Notes under the pieces: model-generated
What the model was told of the DNA's origin: nothing
What the model saw: the letters and a program-made list of their open reading frames with translations, nothing else
The model's database searches: none
Made by a program: the position numbers and the translations under genes
Source: Amycolatopsis sp. NBC_01488
Lineage (GTDB): Bacteria > Actinomycetota > Actinomycetes > Mycobacteriales > Pseudonocardiaceae
Assembly (NCBI RefSeq): GCF_036227105.1
Contig: NZ_CP109434.1
Span: 4,406,001 to 4,470,000, forward strand
Reading direction: 5' to 3'
DNA length: 64,000 nucleotides
Part shown: one piece after another, positions 31,747 to 41,247 of the stretch
Position numbering within the stretch: position 1 is the stretch's first letter
How the letters are laid out: every line of letters starts with the position of its first letter

Positions 31747-32946
31747 TCAGGAACAGGTGGTGGGTGCGGGTCGCCCGGCGAAGCGGTCGCCCAGCCAGGC
31801 GAGCGCGGTAGGCAGGCCGGCGGTCTCGCCGGCGATGTGGTCACCCGGCACGAGCGCGAACACGGTGCGGACGCCGGCGGAGCACCAAGCGCGGTTCAGG
31901 GCCTGTGCTTGGCCGAGCGGCACGATTTCGTCGAGGGCGGCGTGGTACTGGAACACGGGCACGGTCGGCGCCGGTCGAGTCGTCAGGTTGTTCTCCGCGT
32001 ACACCGCGGCGACGTCCGGACGTGCGTCGAACTGCCGGATCGTTTCGCCGGTGGAGTAGTCGCTGAACTTCTTCAGCGGAAAACCGGCGAGGGTCTGCAC
32101 CACGCACTGGGTCTTCAGCGCCGCTTCGGTGGCTTTGCCCGCCACGCTGAGGGAGTCATCGAGCGGGAACCGGCCGGGGTAGGCCTGCTGCAGGCCGATC
32201 AGGGCATACAGCTGCAGGCCCTCGCCGATCAGGCTGCCGTCCAGTGATTCGGCGACGTTCGCGATGTCGGCCGGCACACCGCCGGACACGTCAGTGATCA
32301 GCTGCAGGTCAGGCGCGTAGGCCGGGGCCAGGGACGCGGCCCAGCTCGACGCGCCGCCACCTTGGGAGTAGCCCATGGTGGCCCACCTCGTCGCCGGGGA
32401 AATGCCCGTTCCCGGAACGGAAGCGGCCGCTCGGGCCATGTCCAGCACGGAATGCGCCTCGGAGACCCCCGCAACGTAGGTCGGGGTGGAACCGGTGGTG
32501 TAACCCTCGTAGTCGATCACCACGACGCCCCAGCCCCGGGCCAGCAGCAGCGAGACCGGTTCCAGTTCCTGCTCGGTGGAGGTGGCGAACTGCTTGGACG
32601 GCGCGCACTGCGGCCCGAGACCCTGGGTGCCGACCGCGAGGTCGACCCACGGCCGCGAACCGGCGCCGAGCCAAGGCAGCCGAGGGGTGAACACCGTGCC
32701 GGTGACCGCGATGTCGGCGTTGCGGGCGTCGCGGGAGTGGTACATGACCGTGGTGGCCGTCGCGGTCAACGCGGTCGCCAGGGCCGGCATCGGCTGGGTG
32801 CGGATGATGGCGCCGGGCGGCCCGGCAGGCAGCGGCGACGGCGGCTGGTAGAAGTCCGCAGGCGCGGCGGAAGCCGCGGTCGGTGCCACCACCGCCGCGA
32901 CCAGCGCGGCGAGGCTGAGCAGGCACGTGACAGCAGAACGACGCAA
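31747..32946 (-). CDS. Secreted lipase (fungal-type secretory lipase family)
   Basis: 399 residues. A Sec signal peptide (RRSAVTCLLSLAALVAAVVA, ending APTAASAAPA) is followed by an alpha/beta-hydrolase of the secretory lipase family (PF03583 type): nucleophile in MGYSQGGGASSW, acid in HAALDEIVPLGQAQ, His in VPGDHIAGE, and paired Cys in the C-terminal half. It would cleave extracellular lipid esters. It stands alone between IS remnants and the EF-hand gene. No lesion is seen. Confidence 0.92.
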   Translation of the reverse strand: MRRSAVTCLLSLAALVAAVVAPTAASAAPADFYQPPSPLPAGPPGAIIRTQPMPALATALTATATTVMYHSRDARNADIAVTGTVFTPRLPWLGAGSRPWVDLAVGTQGLGPQCAPSKQFATSTEQELEPVSLLLARGWGVVVIDYEGYTTGSTPTYVAGVSEAHSVLDMARAAASVPGTGISPATRWATMGYSQGGGASSWAASLAPAYAPDLQLITDVSGGVPADIANVAESLDGSLIGEGLQLYALIGLQQAYPGRFPLDDSLSVAGKATEAALKTQCVVQTLAGFPLKKFSDYSTGETIRQFDARPDVAAVYAENNLTTRPAPTVPVFQYHAALDEIVPLGQAQALNRAWCSAGVRTVFALVPGDHIAGETAGLPTALAWLGDRFAGRPAPTTCS

Positions 32947-33230
32947 CGTATCCCCATCTCACTCAGTTCGACCGGTGCCGACGTTCCCGGCTCGGGACAC
33001 CGCTACAGCATCATGCGCCACGTCGGATCCGATGTCGCGCCGGGATGCGTTCCCTCTGCTGCACGGTCAGTGTCACACTGCCGCGCGACGAAAGGGCGGA
33101 GCTTGCTCTTCAAGGTCCCGACGGCGACCTGGCTCAGGAAGAGCTGCTGCGGGCGCGGGTATCGGCCGGGGTCCGGGAGGGGGCCCGAGAGCGTCGAACC
33201 CCCTCCGCGCTCACGGCCGGTACGCGGGCA

Positions 33231-33794
33231 TCATGCGGATTCGAGGGGGCCCAGCAGCCAACTGCCCGCGGAGCCCGGTGCGTCGTCGAAGTAGTACTCG
33301 CGGATTGCCGCCAGGAGGTCGTCGGTGGTGATGAAGCCGTCGGCGTCCCCATCGAGCCGGCGGAACGCCTCCCGGGCGTCCGGTTCCGGGAGGTTCATCA
33401 GCGAACCGGTCCACCGCACGTGCTCGTCGGCGACCAGTTTGCCGTCGTCGTCGACGGCGGCGATCTCCATGATCACGTCGAGGAACGGCCGGTACCCCGC
33501 GTCGAAGGACTCCAGGGTTTCCAGCATTCCTGCCGCGAAGGCCGCCTTGTACTCGGCCGGGCTGATCCGGCCGTCGCGGTCGGTGTCGGCGACCGTGGAC
33601 AAGTGTTCCCACAGACCGAGGCACAACTCGACCAGCCGCTGCCGGACGGGGGAATTCGGGCCGTGACCGAACTCTTCGGCCAGCCGGGTGGCTGCCGCGA
33701 CGAAGTCTGCCCGCGCGACGAAACCGTCACCGTCGGTGTCGTAGGTATGGAACCGCCGAGCCAGTTTCCGGTCGAGAAACGCCGAAATTTCCAT
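33231..33794 (-). CDS. EF-hand calcium-binding protein (calerythrin-like)
   Basis: 187 residues with four EF-hands: DTDGDGFVARAD, DTDRDGRISPAE, a third with DDDGKLVADE where the loop is shortened or degenerate, and DGDADGFITTDD. There is no signal peptide, so it is probably a cytosolic calcium buffer or sensor like the calerythrin family of actinobacteria. It stands alone. The roughly 285 bp between it and the lipase start hold no recognisable gene. Confidence 0.92.
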   Translation of the reverse strand: MEISAFLDRKLARRFHTYDTDGDGFVARADFVAAATRLAEEFGHGPNSPVRQRLVELCLGLWEHLSTVADTDRDGRISPAEYKAAFAAGMLETLESFDAGYRPFLDVIMEIAAVDDDGKLVADEHVRWTGSLMNLPEPDAREAFRRLDGDADGFITTDDLLAAIREYYFDDAPGSAGSWLLGPLESA

Positions 33795-33989
33795 GGTCTT
33801 CCCGTCCGGAGCGCCGAGACATGATCAGGACGCGTCACAGCAAAGCCGAGCCCTGTGGCTGCGGGCAAGAGGCCAATCCGGCGATCTTGCCCACCCGGTA
33901 CGACCGTGTCCTGGTGCCGGCGCACTTGGACCTCGCAGCCGTTCGTGCCGGCTGCGCCCAGGCCGCGCGCTCGTCGCTTTTTACCGTCG

Positions 33990-34250
33990 GTGTCCGCGAT
34001 GCGCCGCAGCGCAGGCCGAGTCGCTGCGCGACCGCGACCGCTACCCCTGCATCTGGTCGAATCGTTGCTCGAAGCAGGCGTCGCGCAGGGTACCTTCGGC
34101 AGGGAACGCGACGTCCGGCTCTCCGCACTCGCCCTGTTCGGGATGACCAACTGGTCGTACCAGTGGTACACCCCGGGCGGCGAATACAGCTACCACCGCG
34201 TCGCCGACGAGCTGCTTGACATTTTCCTGCACGGGGTCCGGCCCCGCTGA
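33990..34250 (+). pseudogene. C-terminal remnant of a TetR-family regulator
   Basis: The last ~65 codons (HLVESLLEAGVAQGTFGRER, DVRLSALALFGMTNWSYQWY, RVADELLDIFLHGV) match the ligand-binding C-terminus of TetR regulators. Upstream, a short stretch (AESLRDRDR) continues in another frame and then similarity ends, so the HTH part is lost. Its last 75 bases form the start of the 280-bp repeat. The stretch from 33795 to 33990 has no gene. Confidence 0.6.
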
Positions 34251-34455
34251 TCCGTCGCGAAGCGGTCGAACACCTGGACGATGCTCATGCGCAGGCGACC
34301 GCCACTCGATCCGGTGATCATCACGCCTGGCCGTCACGACGGGGCGGCCGGGCCCTCTTCTTCGGTGCTGAGGTGATCGATGCGGCACGCCCCCCGACCG
34401 TTTCGATCACATCAGCCGGCTCGGCGGCAGGATCCCCCCACTTGCCGCCGAGCCA
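34176..34455 (+). repeat. 280-bp perfect direct repeat, copy 1
   Basis: Identical base for base to 48661-48940. It contains the final codons and stop of the TetR remnant followed by noncoding sequence. This copy is continuous with the rest of the TetR C-terminus, so it is probably the source copy. Confidence 0.97.
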
Positions 34456-34934
34456 CCGCGCCACAGCTTGTGCCTGGATGAAGGTCGGCAACACCGGCTT
34501 GGCCGATCGAATCAAGCGACGCGAGAGAGAAGGTGAGGCACCGTACTATCCGTGCCCCCGGTTGCCGCAGCTCGACCCGTGCCCCCGAGCAGGCGGCACT
34601 TCTGGGCGTCCGCGATGTTGCTGAAGGGCGCGCGCGAAGCTGGCACGCTTCGCCAACCGGAGCGGGTCTCGGCTCCCACTCGGGTTCCCGAGAAAGGTAC
34701 AGGCTAAGTGGGCACGGCATCGCGCCGGCCCTTGGCTGCTACGGCGAAGCGTAGGCGTCGGCTTGAATCAGTTCAGTGGCGTCGCCGAAGAAGACGCTGA
34801 CATTTCTCCAAGCAACTACGATGAGTAACAAATCTTGGATCGTCGATCACACTTTCGTGTCGCAACCGGCGTAGTGCCAACCACTAGAATCCCAGCCGGA
34901 CGCAGACGCGGTGAGGTTCACATCCGGAGGTGGC
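34456..34934. other. Intergenic, nothing recognised
   Basis: About 480 bp without a supported gene. Short frames have poor codon character. The last 80 bp are the leader of the PF04672 methyltransferase, with a TCCGGAGGTGGC ribosome site. Confidence 0.4.
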
Positions 34935-35771
34935 ATGACGTTGGCAGCCGGCTCCGGCGTATCCATTGACCTGTCGCGGGACCACACCGTCGCCTCCCCG
35001 GCCCGGATCCGCGACGCGGCGCTCGGCGGCAAAGACAGCTACGCGGCCGACCGAACTGCCCTCGACGCCCTGGAAGCCGCCGCGCCGGGGTTCGCTGCCC
35101 TGCTGCGTACGACCCGGGCATGGCATGTCCGGATCGTGCGGCTGCTGGCCTCCCGCGGATTCGACCAGTTCCTGGATCTGGCGGCCGGATTGCCCACGGC
35201 CCGCGAGAACACCCACCAGACCGCCCAGCGGCAGAACGCCGAGGCGAAGGTCGTCTACACCGACACCGACCGCCTCGTCCTGACCTACGGTCGGGCTCTG
35301 CTGACGGACAACGACCGCACGCAGGTGGTGCACGCCGACCATCTCGACCCATTCCGGCTCCTCGATCTCGAGCAGGTGAACACCGCCCTGGACCTCACCC
35401 GGCCGGTAGTCCTGCTGATGACCACCGGCGCCCAGCACGACCCGGACGACGACCGCTTGGCCGCGGCACTGGCCGGCTACCGCCAGCTGCTGCCTCGCGG
35501 CTCAGTCCTCGCCCTCAGCTGCTGGTCGCCGCCCACCGGCTCGTCCGCGGCCGAGCTGCTGGCTCAGGGAATCGAACGCAACTGGGAGTTCCACTGCCGT
35601 CGCGCGGTCCGCTATCGCAGCCACGCCGGCGTCCAGCAGCTGTTCGCCGGCTTCACCCTGCTCGAACCGGGCCTCATCCGGCTGGACCACTGGTGGCCCG
35701 ACGGACCGGCGCTTCGGGCGCCAAGACCTGCCCAGCAACTTGCCTTCGGCGGTGTCGGCACCAAACATTGA
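34935..35771 (+). CDS. S-adenosylmethionine-dependent methyltransferase, PF04672 family (paralogue 1)
   Basis: 278 residues from the ATG at 34935, with GGAGG 4 bases upstream. The family pattern is clear: ASPARIRDAALGGKDSYAAD, FDQFLDLAAGLPTARENTHQ (SAM motif I), VVYTDTDRLVLTYGRALL, VVLLMTTGAQHDPDD and WWPDGP. These actinobacterial proteins have a SAM-binding Rossmann fold; substrates are largely unknown. Two more family members lie at 50670 and 51805. It converges on the XRE-type regulator. Confidence 0.92.
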   Translation: MTLAAGSGVSIDLSRDHTVASPARIRDAALGGKDSYAADRTALDALEAAAPGFAALLRTTRAWHVRIVRLLASRGFDQFLDLAAGLPTARENTHQTAQRQNAEAKVVYTDTDRLVLTYGRALLTDNDRTQVVHADHLDPFRLLDLEQVNTALDLTRPVVLLMTTGAQHDPDDDRLAAALAGYRQLLPRGSVLALSCWSPPTGSSAAELLAQGIERNWEFHCRRAVRYRSHAGVQQLFAGFTLLEPGLIRLDHWWPDGPALRAPRPAQQLAFGGVGTKH

Positions 35772-35832
35772 CAGCGGCGTAGGCGCCCACGCCGGGAAGC
35801 GAAACGTCGTGCACTCCATCACAGCGCCGATG

Positions 35833-37257
35833 TCATGGAGCCGGTATCGAACCGCCTGCCGACCGCCCGGGCAGGTCGGGAGACGGCAAGCAACCGTCAA
35901 GCTCGTATGGTTCGCATCGGCTGAGCAGTTGCCCGACTGCCGAGGTCCTTCCCATTCTCCGAAGATGAGCGATCATCCCGCGCAGAGCGGATTCGGCGCG
36001 GCTTGAGTGCAGAAACTGGTACTCGTCGAGAAACCGGTTCCAGTAATAGAAGGCCGCCTCGTTCCGGCCGCCGTTCAGTTGACACTCGGCCAGCATCGCC
36101 GTAGTGAGGATTCGCGCCCGGCGTTGCCCGGAAGGGAGGTCGCGCAGGCAACGCAGCAATGATTCGGTCGCCAGTGGGAGGTCGTGCACCTTGACATACG
36201 CCTGTGACGTCCGGAAGTCGAGCACGGCCGCGCCGTAGGCACTCACCGGATCGGACCGCTCGCCGGTGCGTGATCTCCTCAGGAAGCTGATCTCGTCGAG
36301 TAACCCCAGGGCTTTGCCGGCGCGACCGAGTTCCGCATACGCGACCGCCTCCTGCGCCTGCAGCAAGAGCGCCATCCCCGGCGGTTGCGTGATCGATTCG
36401 CCCGCCAGCTTCTTTGCGTTCGCCACGACTTTCAACGCATACTGAGGATGGCCGAGCATGGTGGCCTGGTTGGCGAGATCACCGAGTATCTGGAGGGCGA
36501 AGCCGTAACTGCGCGCCGCAGTGGAGATACGCAGCGCTACGAGGTAGTAGCTTTGCGCAAGGCCGTGCTCGTGGCGATCGACGTGCTTGATGCCGAGGCG
36601 TTGCGCGAGCCGGGCGGCACAGTGGACAAGGCGCGGCCGGTTGCCACCTTGGCCGGTACGTGAAAGCATTTCCAGGATATCGCCTGCCAAGTAGGCCGTG
36701 GTCGCCCGGCACGCATGACCACCACCGAAGAGATCATCCATATTGCCCAGTAACGCAGTCGTTTCTTCGGCTGCTTGGATCTGCGCCGTCGTGAAGGCTT
36801 TCAGCCTTTTTCCCGTAACCGGCGGTACGAGCAGAACGTTGCCCTGCTCGGCCAGCCCGTCCCAGGAGAAGTCCGCAGTCCGGTACGCAGTGCGGTGCAC
36901 CTGTGCGCGGGACCGGTGGTCCAGACAGGCCTCCGCCAGTCTCTCGAGCCCGGTCAGCGGGTCTCCGCAGAGGTCATGGCCGACCTCCTGGTCAGCCTCG
37001 TCGGGCCGGGTGAATCCGGCATCGACCGGAGTCAGGCTCTTGCCCAGTTTGGCGCTCAGTGCATTCACGATCAGCGGAATGACCGGCGTGCGCGGCATCG
37101 AGCCGGCCAGCCAGTGCGACACCGAAGATCGGTCGTAACGCAACTCGATCCCCAGCCGAGAGCCGAGACGGTTGACTTCAGAAGCTAAGGCCGAATTGCC
37201 CAGACTCGCCTGCTCCATCAGCTTCCGCAGCTGATGATTGGGATTCTTTTTCGGCAT
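35833..37257 (-). CDS. HTH-type regulator with TPR-like C-terminal region
   Basis: 474 residues from the ATG at 37255-37257. The N-terminus is a cryptic XRE-like HTH (LRKLMEQASLGNSALASEVN, DRSSVSHWLAGSMPR). The rest is helical repeats (YYLVALRISTAARSYGFALQ, LLLQAQEAVAYAELGRAGKA), as in AfsR/Rgg-like or Pseudonocardiaceae transcriptional regulators with TPR sensory domains. It is divergent from the SDR gene, a common regulator-target arrangement. A longer start is possible but weak. Confidence 0.85.
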   Translation of the reverse strand: MPKKNPNHQLRKLMEQASLGNSALASEVNRLGSRLGIELRYDRSSVSHWLAGSMPRTPVIPLIVNALSAKLGKSLTPVDAGFTRPDEADQEVGHDLCGDPLTGLERLAEACLDHRSRAQVHRTAYRTADFSWDGLAEQGNVLLVPPVTGKRLKAFTTAQIQAAEETTALLGNMDDLFGGGHACRATTAYLAGDILEMLSRTGQGGNRPRLVHCAARLAQRLGIKHVDRHEHGLAQSYYLVALRISTAARSYGFALQILGDLANQATMLGHPQYALKVVANAKKLAGESITQPPGMALLLQAQEAVAYAELGRAGKALGLLDEISFLRRSRTGERSDPVSAYGAAVLDFRTSQAYVKVHDLPLATESLLRCLRDLPSGQRRARILTTAMLAECQLNGGRNEAAFYYWNRFLDEYQFLHSSRAESALRGMIAHLRRMGRTSAVGQLLSRCEPYELDGCLPSPDLPGRSAGGSIPAP

Positions 37258-37577
37258 CACATCCTCGACGTGTCCGCTCCGTGAAGAGCACCAATGGCAG
37301 TTTGAGGCACAGAACGGCCCCTCGCCAGCCAGCGTTTGAGTGACGACGAAAGTCATCCGGATCAGTAGATCCCTGACCTACTGCGATCGCGTCGAGACTA
37401 TCCCCCACGGTTGGTGCAAAAGTATGACCGAGCGGGTGTACGAGCGGTTCACTGGCCGAATACCGGAAGCCGGCGGCCACTGGGCACCGGATTCAACCTG
37501 TTCAACGCAGCTGCGTCGGCCGCCGTGGTCCGGGTATCAAGCCGGTGACCGTTGTTGCACCGAGAGGGGTTGTTTCC

Positions 37578-38465
37578 ATGACTGTCGAAGGAGCGGAAAC
37601 GCCGGGAAACCCGGCCCGAACCACACCCGGAAATCCGACGTACCGGACGGAGCTGACCAGGTCGTCGACTCACCGAGATGGGTTGAGCGGCCAGGTTGCG
37701 GTGGTGACGGGCGGTGCCCACGGGTTCGGACAGCACGTGGTGGCGGCCTTGGCCGAGGCCGGGGCCAGACTGGTCGTGACCGGCCGCGACGATGCGGCCT
37801 TGACCGATCTTTCCCGGGCCGCGCACTCCGCCGGTTGGTCGTTGGTCACCCAGGCCGGTGACGTCCGGGACCAAGCCACGGCGACCGCGGTGGTCGACCG
37901 GGCGGTCGAGACGTTCGGCCGGGTGGACGTGCTGGTCAACAACGCCGGGATCACCGGGCCGATCGGACCGACCTGGGAGGTGGACTCCGACGACTGGTGG
38001 CAGGCGATGGAGGTGAACGCGCACGGAAGCCTGCTGTTCATCCGGGCCGCGCTGCCGGTGATGACCGACCGGGGTGGCGGTACGATCGTCAACATCGTCT
38101 CCAGTGCCGGCCGGCGGCGCTTCCCGCACCTTTCCGCCTATTCGGTTTCCAAGGCGGCTGTGATCAAGCTGGGGGAAAATCTCGGCCGCGAGCTGGCGAC
38201 CGCCGGCACCGGTGTATCGGTCTTCAGCCTGCATCCCGGCGTTCTCCGGGACAGCGGCATCGCCCGCGACCTTCTCCGGGGTGATCACTTGGACCGGTGG
38301 CTGGTCAAAACCGCAGGCTGGGTCCGGGAACAGATCAGGACCGGGCGGTCCGTAGAGGCCGCGGTCGCCGCGCAGGCGGTCGTCGCGCTGTGCACCGGCG
38401 AATTCGACGCTTCGAGCGGGAGCTATCTGGAGGTCGGCGATGTCCTTGCGCAGCTCGGCTCCTGA
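37578..38465 (+). CDS. Short-chain dehydrogenase/reductase
   Basis: 295 residues from the ATG at 37578, GAGAGGGG upstream. Classical SDR: cofactor motif VVTGGAHGFGQHVV, Asp in AGDVRD, NNAG at VLVNNAGITGP, catalytic Ser (NIVSSAGRR) and YSVSK. The Arg in VTGRDDAAL suggests NADP(H). The disordered first 30 residues are extra. The last codons overlap the next (chimeric) frame by 26 bp, so it once headed an operon. Substrate not predictable. Confidence 0.92.
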   Translation: MTVEGAETPGNPARTTPGNPTYRTELTRSSTHRDGLSGQVAVVTGGAHGFGQHVVAALAEAGARLVVTGRDDAALTDLSRAAHSAGWSLVTQAGDVRDQATATAVVDRAVETFGRVDVLVNNAGITGPIGPTWEVDSDDWWQAMEVNAHGSLLFIRAALPVMTDRGGGTIVNIVSSAGRRRFPHLSAYSVSKAAVIKLGENLGRELATAGTGVSVFSLHPGVLRDSGIARDLLRGDHLDRWLVKTAGWVREQIRTGRSVEAAVAAQAVVALCTGEFDASSGSYLEVGDVLAQLGS

Positions 38466-38949
38466 CACCACCCGGGTGACCGACCGAGGCCGGCGCGCCG
38501 GCACCCGGCATCGCCACGAAACCGTGCTGCGGTTCGCGGATCTCGACTGGCAAGGCCGCACCAACAACGTCTCAATGGTCGGAAATCTGCAAGAAGCGCA
38601 GATCTGGCTCCTCGACCCGGATCGGCGCAAGATTTTCCAGGATGCCGACGAATCTTTTGTGGGCGCCGCGAACAACGTCGACTACCTCCGCCCCCTCCGA
38701 TTCCGGGAGGAACCGATCACCGTCGAGGCCACCATCGTCGAACTGAGCCGGTCGAAGGTCCTGCTCGGCAGCGACGTCGTCGATGACCGGTACATCTACG
38801 CCGACACGCATCGTCGTCACCGACGGTGTGATCACCGAGGCGGGGCGGCACGTCTCGGCTCCACCGGGGTGAGGACGATCGACCTGGACGGACACGCGAT
38901 CCTGGCCGGCCTGATCGACGCGCATGTGCATTGCGCTTCGGTGGCGTGA
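38440..38949 (+). pseudogene. Chimera of a hot-dog thioesterase fragment and an amidohydrolase N-terminus
   Basis: The first ~115 residues read as an acyl-CoA thioesterase-like hot-dog protein (RFADLDWQGRTNNVSMVGNL, ANNVDYLRPLRFREEPITVE). After VDDRYIYADT the sequence switches to the start of a metal-dependent amidohydrolase: in one frame TRIVVTDGVITEAGRHVSAP, then back in the thioesterase frame VRTIDLDGHAILAGLIDAHV and HC, ending shortly after the first metal-binding HxH-like motif. So a truncated thioesterase was joined to a truncated, frameshifted amidohydrolase. The start overlaps the SDR gene. Confidence 0.65.
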
Positions 38950-39234
38950 CATCGTCTGGCCCCGTTCGCCCGGTCGGGGACTGGTGTTTCTCGTTTGCCT
39001 GCGTACAGTGGAAAAGGTCGAAAATTTCCCTGTCGGCCGATCGGTAAGCCATTAATACACCGTGGCTGCCGATGATTTCTGCTTGGCCGATGATCTGGGG
39101 TGTGTCCACTCGTCGCGCGCCCTTTCGGTGATCCGGGACAACGAAGGGCAGCGGCTTCGGTCGCGCTCGGCTTGAACTAGTCCAACAGCGGACTGCCTCT
39201 GGCGGGTGCTTGGTCCTGAAAGGATGTATTTGCC

Positions 39235-39711
39235 GTGAAAAATTCGTCGGGTTTGATTGCGGTCATCGCGCATGACGGCATGAAGAAGATCATGTCAGAG
39301 TTCGTGTGCGACCATGCCGGCGCATTGTCGGCATTCGAGATGGTCGCGACCAACGGTACCGCAAAAGAGCTGCGCGACGTCAAAATGTCGGCGACTACCT
39401 GCGGCCATGGCCCCAGCGGCGGCGACGTCGCCATCGCTGCCGCAGTCGCCGCCGGCGAGATCGCGGCAGTGTTCTTCTTCATCGATTCCGCCGTCGCTCA
39501 CCCGCACGCCCCGGATGTGAGTGCGCTCATCCGGCAATGCTGCGTCCACGACGTGCCCCTGGCGCTCAACCGAACCACCGCCGATGCCGTCGTGAACCGG
39601 CTCATGCACGCGGAACGAGCACGGATACCGAAGCCGCGCGCGACACGAACCCGTGCCGCCCGCAACTCACAGCCGAACTACCGGGAACTGCCGCAGAACC
39701 AGCCACATTGA
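39235..39711 (+). CDS. mgsA: Methylglyoxal synthase
   Basis: 158 residues from a GTG at 39235. It matches the MgsA family through LIAVIAHDGMKKIMSEFVCD, ATNGTAKEL, HGPSGGDVAIAAAVAAGEIA (phosphate-binding and catalytic Asp loop), VFFFIDSAVAHPHAPDVSAL and CVHDVPLALNRTTAD. The enzyme converts dihydroxyacetone phosphate to methylglyoxal and phosphate. A basic tail of about 30 residues is extra. It is followed 26 bp later by an acylating aldehyde dehydrogenase on the same strand, so the two are probably one operon. Confidence 0.9.
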   Translation: MKNSSGLIAVIAHDGMKKIMSEFVCDHAGALSAFEMVATNGTAKELRDVKMSATTCGHGPSGGDVAIAAAVAAGEIAAVFFFIDSAVAHPHAPDVSALIRQCCVHDVPLALNRTTADAVVNRLMHAERARIPKPRATRTRAARNSQPNYRELPQNQPH

Positions 39712-39737
39712 GATACGCGAGGAAGGACGGTTTCATC

Positions 39738-40706
39738 GTGACGAAGACCCCCGTGGCGATCGTCGGGCCCGGAAACGTCGGGACCGACCTCATGTACAAG
39801 CTGATGCGCTCGAAAACACTGGAGGCCCGGTTCATGATCGGCAGGAACCGCGCGTCGGTGGGGCTCAACCGCGCCCGCGCGGAAGGATTGCAGGTCAGCG
39901 CGCAGGGCATCGAATGGCTCCTGGACCGCCCGGACCACCCGAGGCTGGTGTTCGAAGCGACGTCCGCGGCCGTCCACGCGGCCCATGCTCCGCGCTACGC
40001 CGATGCCGGGATCACCGCGATCGACCTGACCCCGGCCGCCTACGGCAAACCGGTCATCCCCGCGGTCAATCTCGAGCAGCATCTCGGCGAGTCCAACATC
40101 AGCACGGTGTCCTGCGCCGGACAGGTGGCCGTCCCCATCGTCTACGCCATCGCCTGCTTCGCCACCGTGACCGAGGCCACGGTGGTCGTGACCATCGCCG
40201 CCCCCTCGGCCGGACCGGGCACCCTGGGCAACCTCGAGGCGATCAGCACGGCCACCTGCCGGGCCATCGAAGCCCTGGCGCCCGCCGGGCGTGCCACCCT
40301 CGCCCTCGCCGTCGACGACACCGAACCGCCGACACCCATGCGGGTTGTCGTCTCCTGCGTCACTGACCCGTCATCAGGGGCCGACATCTCCGCCTCCGTG
40401 GCCACGATCGTCGCGGACGTCGCCCGCTATGTTCCCGGTTACCGGCTCACCCGCCCGCTTCACGTCCAGGGCCTTCCCGGCGGACGGCAGCGGGTCACCG
40501 TCGCGCTGGAGGTCGAAGGAGCCGGCGACTACCTCCCGCGCTACGCCGGCAACCTCGACATCATCACGGCCGCCGCGGTCGAGATCGGTGAGGTCATCAC
40601 CGAGCAGGCAGCCGGATCCATGACCCCGGTCGAACGGCTGACCCAGTCGAGTGCGCGCGACAGTGCACTACACCCGCCGGCCATGGGGCCGGCCGGGCGA
40701 GACTGA
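39738..40706 (+). CDS. Acetaldehyde dehydrogenase (acetylating), BphJ/HsaG/MhpF type
   Basis: 322 residues from a GTG at 39738 with AGGAAGG upstream. NAD motif VAIVGPGNVGTDLMYKLMRS, FMIGRNRASVGLNRARA, DLTPAAYGKPVIPAVNL and the catalytic Cys in STVSCAGQVAVPIVYAI match the acylating acetaldehyde/propanal dehydrogenases of meta-cleavage and cholesterol pathways, which make acyl-CoA from aldehyde, NAD and CoA. These enzymes normally channel from a partner aldolase (BphI/HsaF), which is absent here; the partner gene is methylglyoxal synthase instead. A C-terminal tail of about 25 residues is extra. Confidence 0.92.
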   Translation: MTKTPVAIVGPGNVGTDLMYKLMRSKTLEARFMIGRNRASVGLNRARAEGLQVSAQGIEWLLDRPDHPRLVFEATSAAVHAAHAPRYADAGITAIDLTPAAYGKPVIPAVNLEQHLGESNISTVSCAGQVAVPIVYAIACFATVTEATVVVTIAAPSAGPGTLGNLEAISTATCRAIEALAPAGRATLALAVDDTEPPTPMRVVVSCVTDPSSGADISASVATIVADVARYVPGYRLTRPLHVQGLPGGRQRVTVALEVEGAGDYLPRYAGNLDIITAAAVEIGEVITEQAAGSMTPVERLTQSSARDSALHPPAMGPAGRD

Positions 40707-41247
40707 CGGCGAGGCAAGAGATCATCATGCTTGACCGTGATCGCTGAGCAGTGCCGGTGTTCGTCAAAGACGCCCCGAAACAGTGATTCCACGACCAAGC
40801 GCGTGGTTTGGGCCGTTCCACCACACGCGGATGCGCGATGATCTTGGCGAGCGGGATCCATCGGGACCTGTCACCCGCGCCAGTGGGTATCCGGGGCCGG
40901 GCTGCCGGCGGGGGGCATGAACCCGGCCTCGGATACCCGGATTTTTTCGATTGTCTCGTGTCTCGGTCGTCTTCATCGGTGACCCTCGACAGTGAAGCGA
41001 TGGCGGGTGTTCGGCGCTGCCGCGCCGGAGGAACCGGCGGTTCGAGCCGGATGGTGAGCTGCCCCAACGCGCGGCGGCGTACTTCGAACAGCAGGTGCTT
41101 CGGCCGTTTCGGGCCTCACCGGGCGCAGTGCCGAGCAGGTGCGAGCGAAGCCGGTGGCCTCCGCTGTCGGGAGCGAGGACCGCCGAGGGGCAAGGTGCGG
41201 GCGCGGGGCCGGTCGTTTCCGCGAGCGCGGACTGCCGCCGGCGCTGC
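40707..41247. other. No supported gene
   Basis: About 540 bp after the dehydrogenase gene. Frames on both strands are Arg/Ser/Pro-rich shadows without ribosome sites. It may hold decayed mobile DNA, but I recognise no family. Confidence 0.3.
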
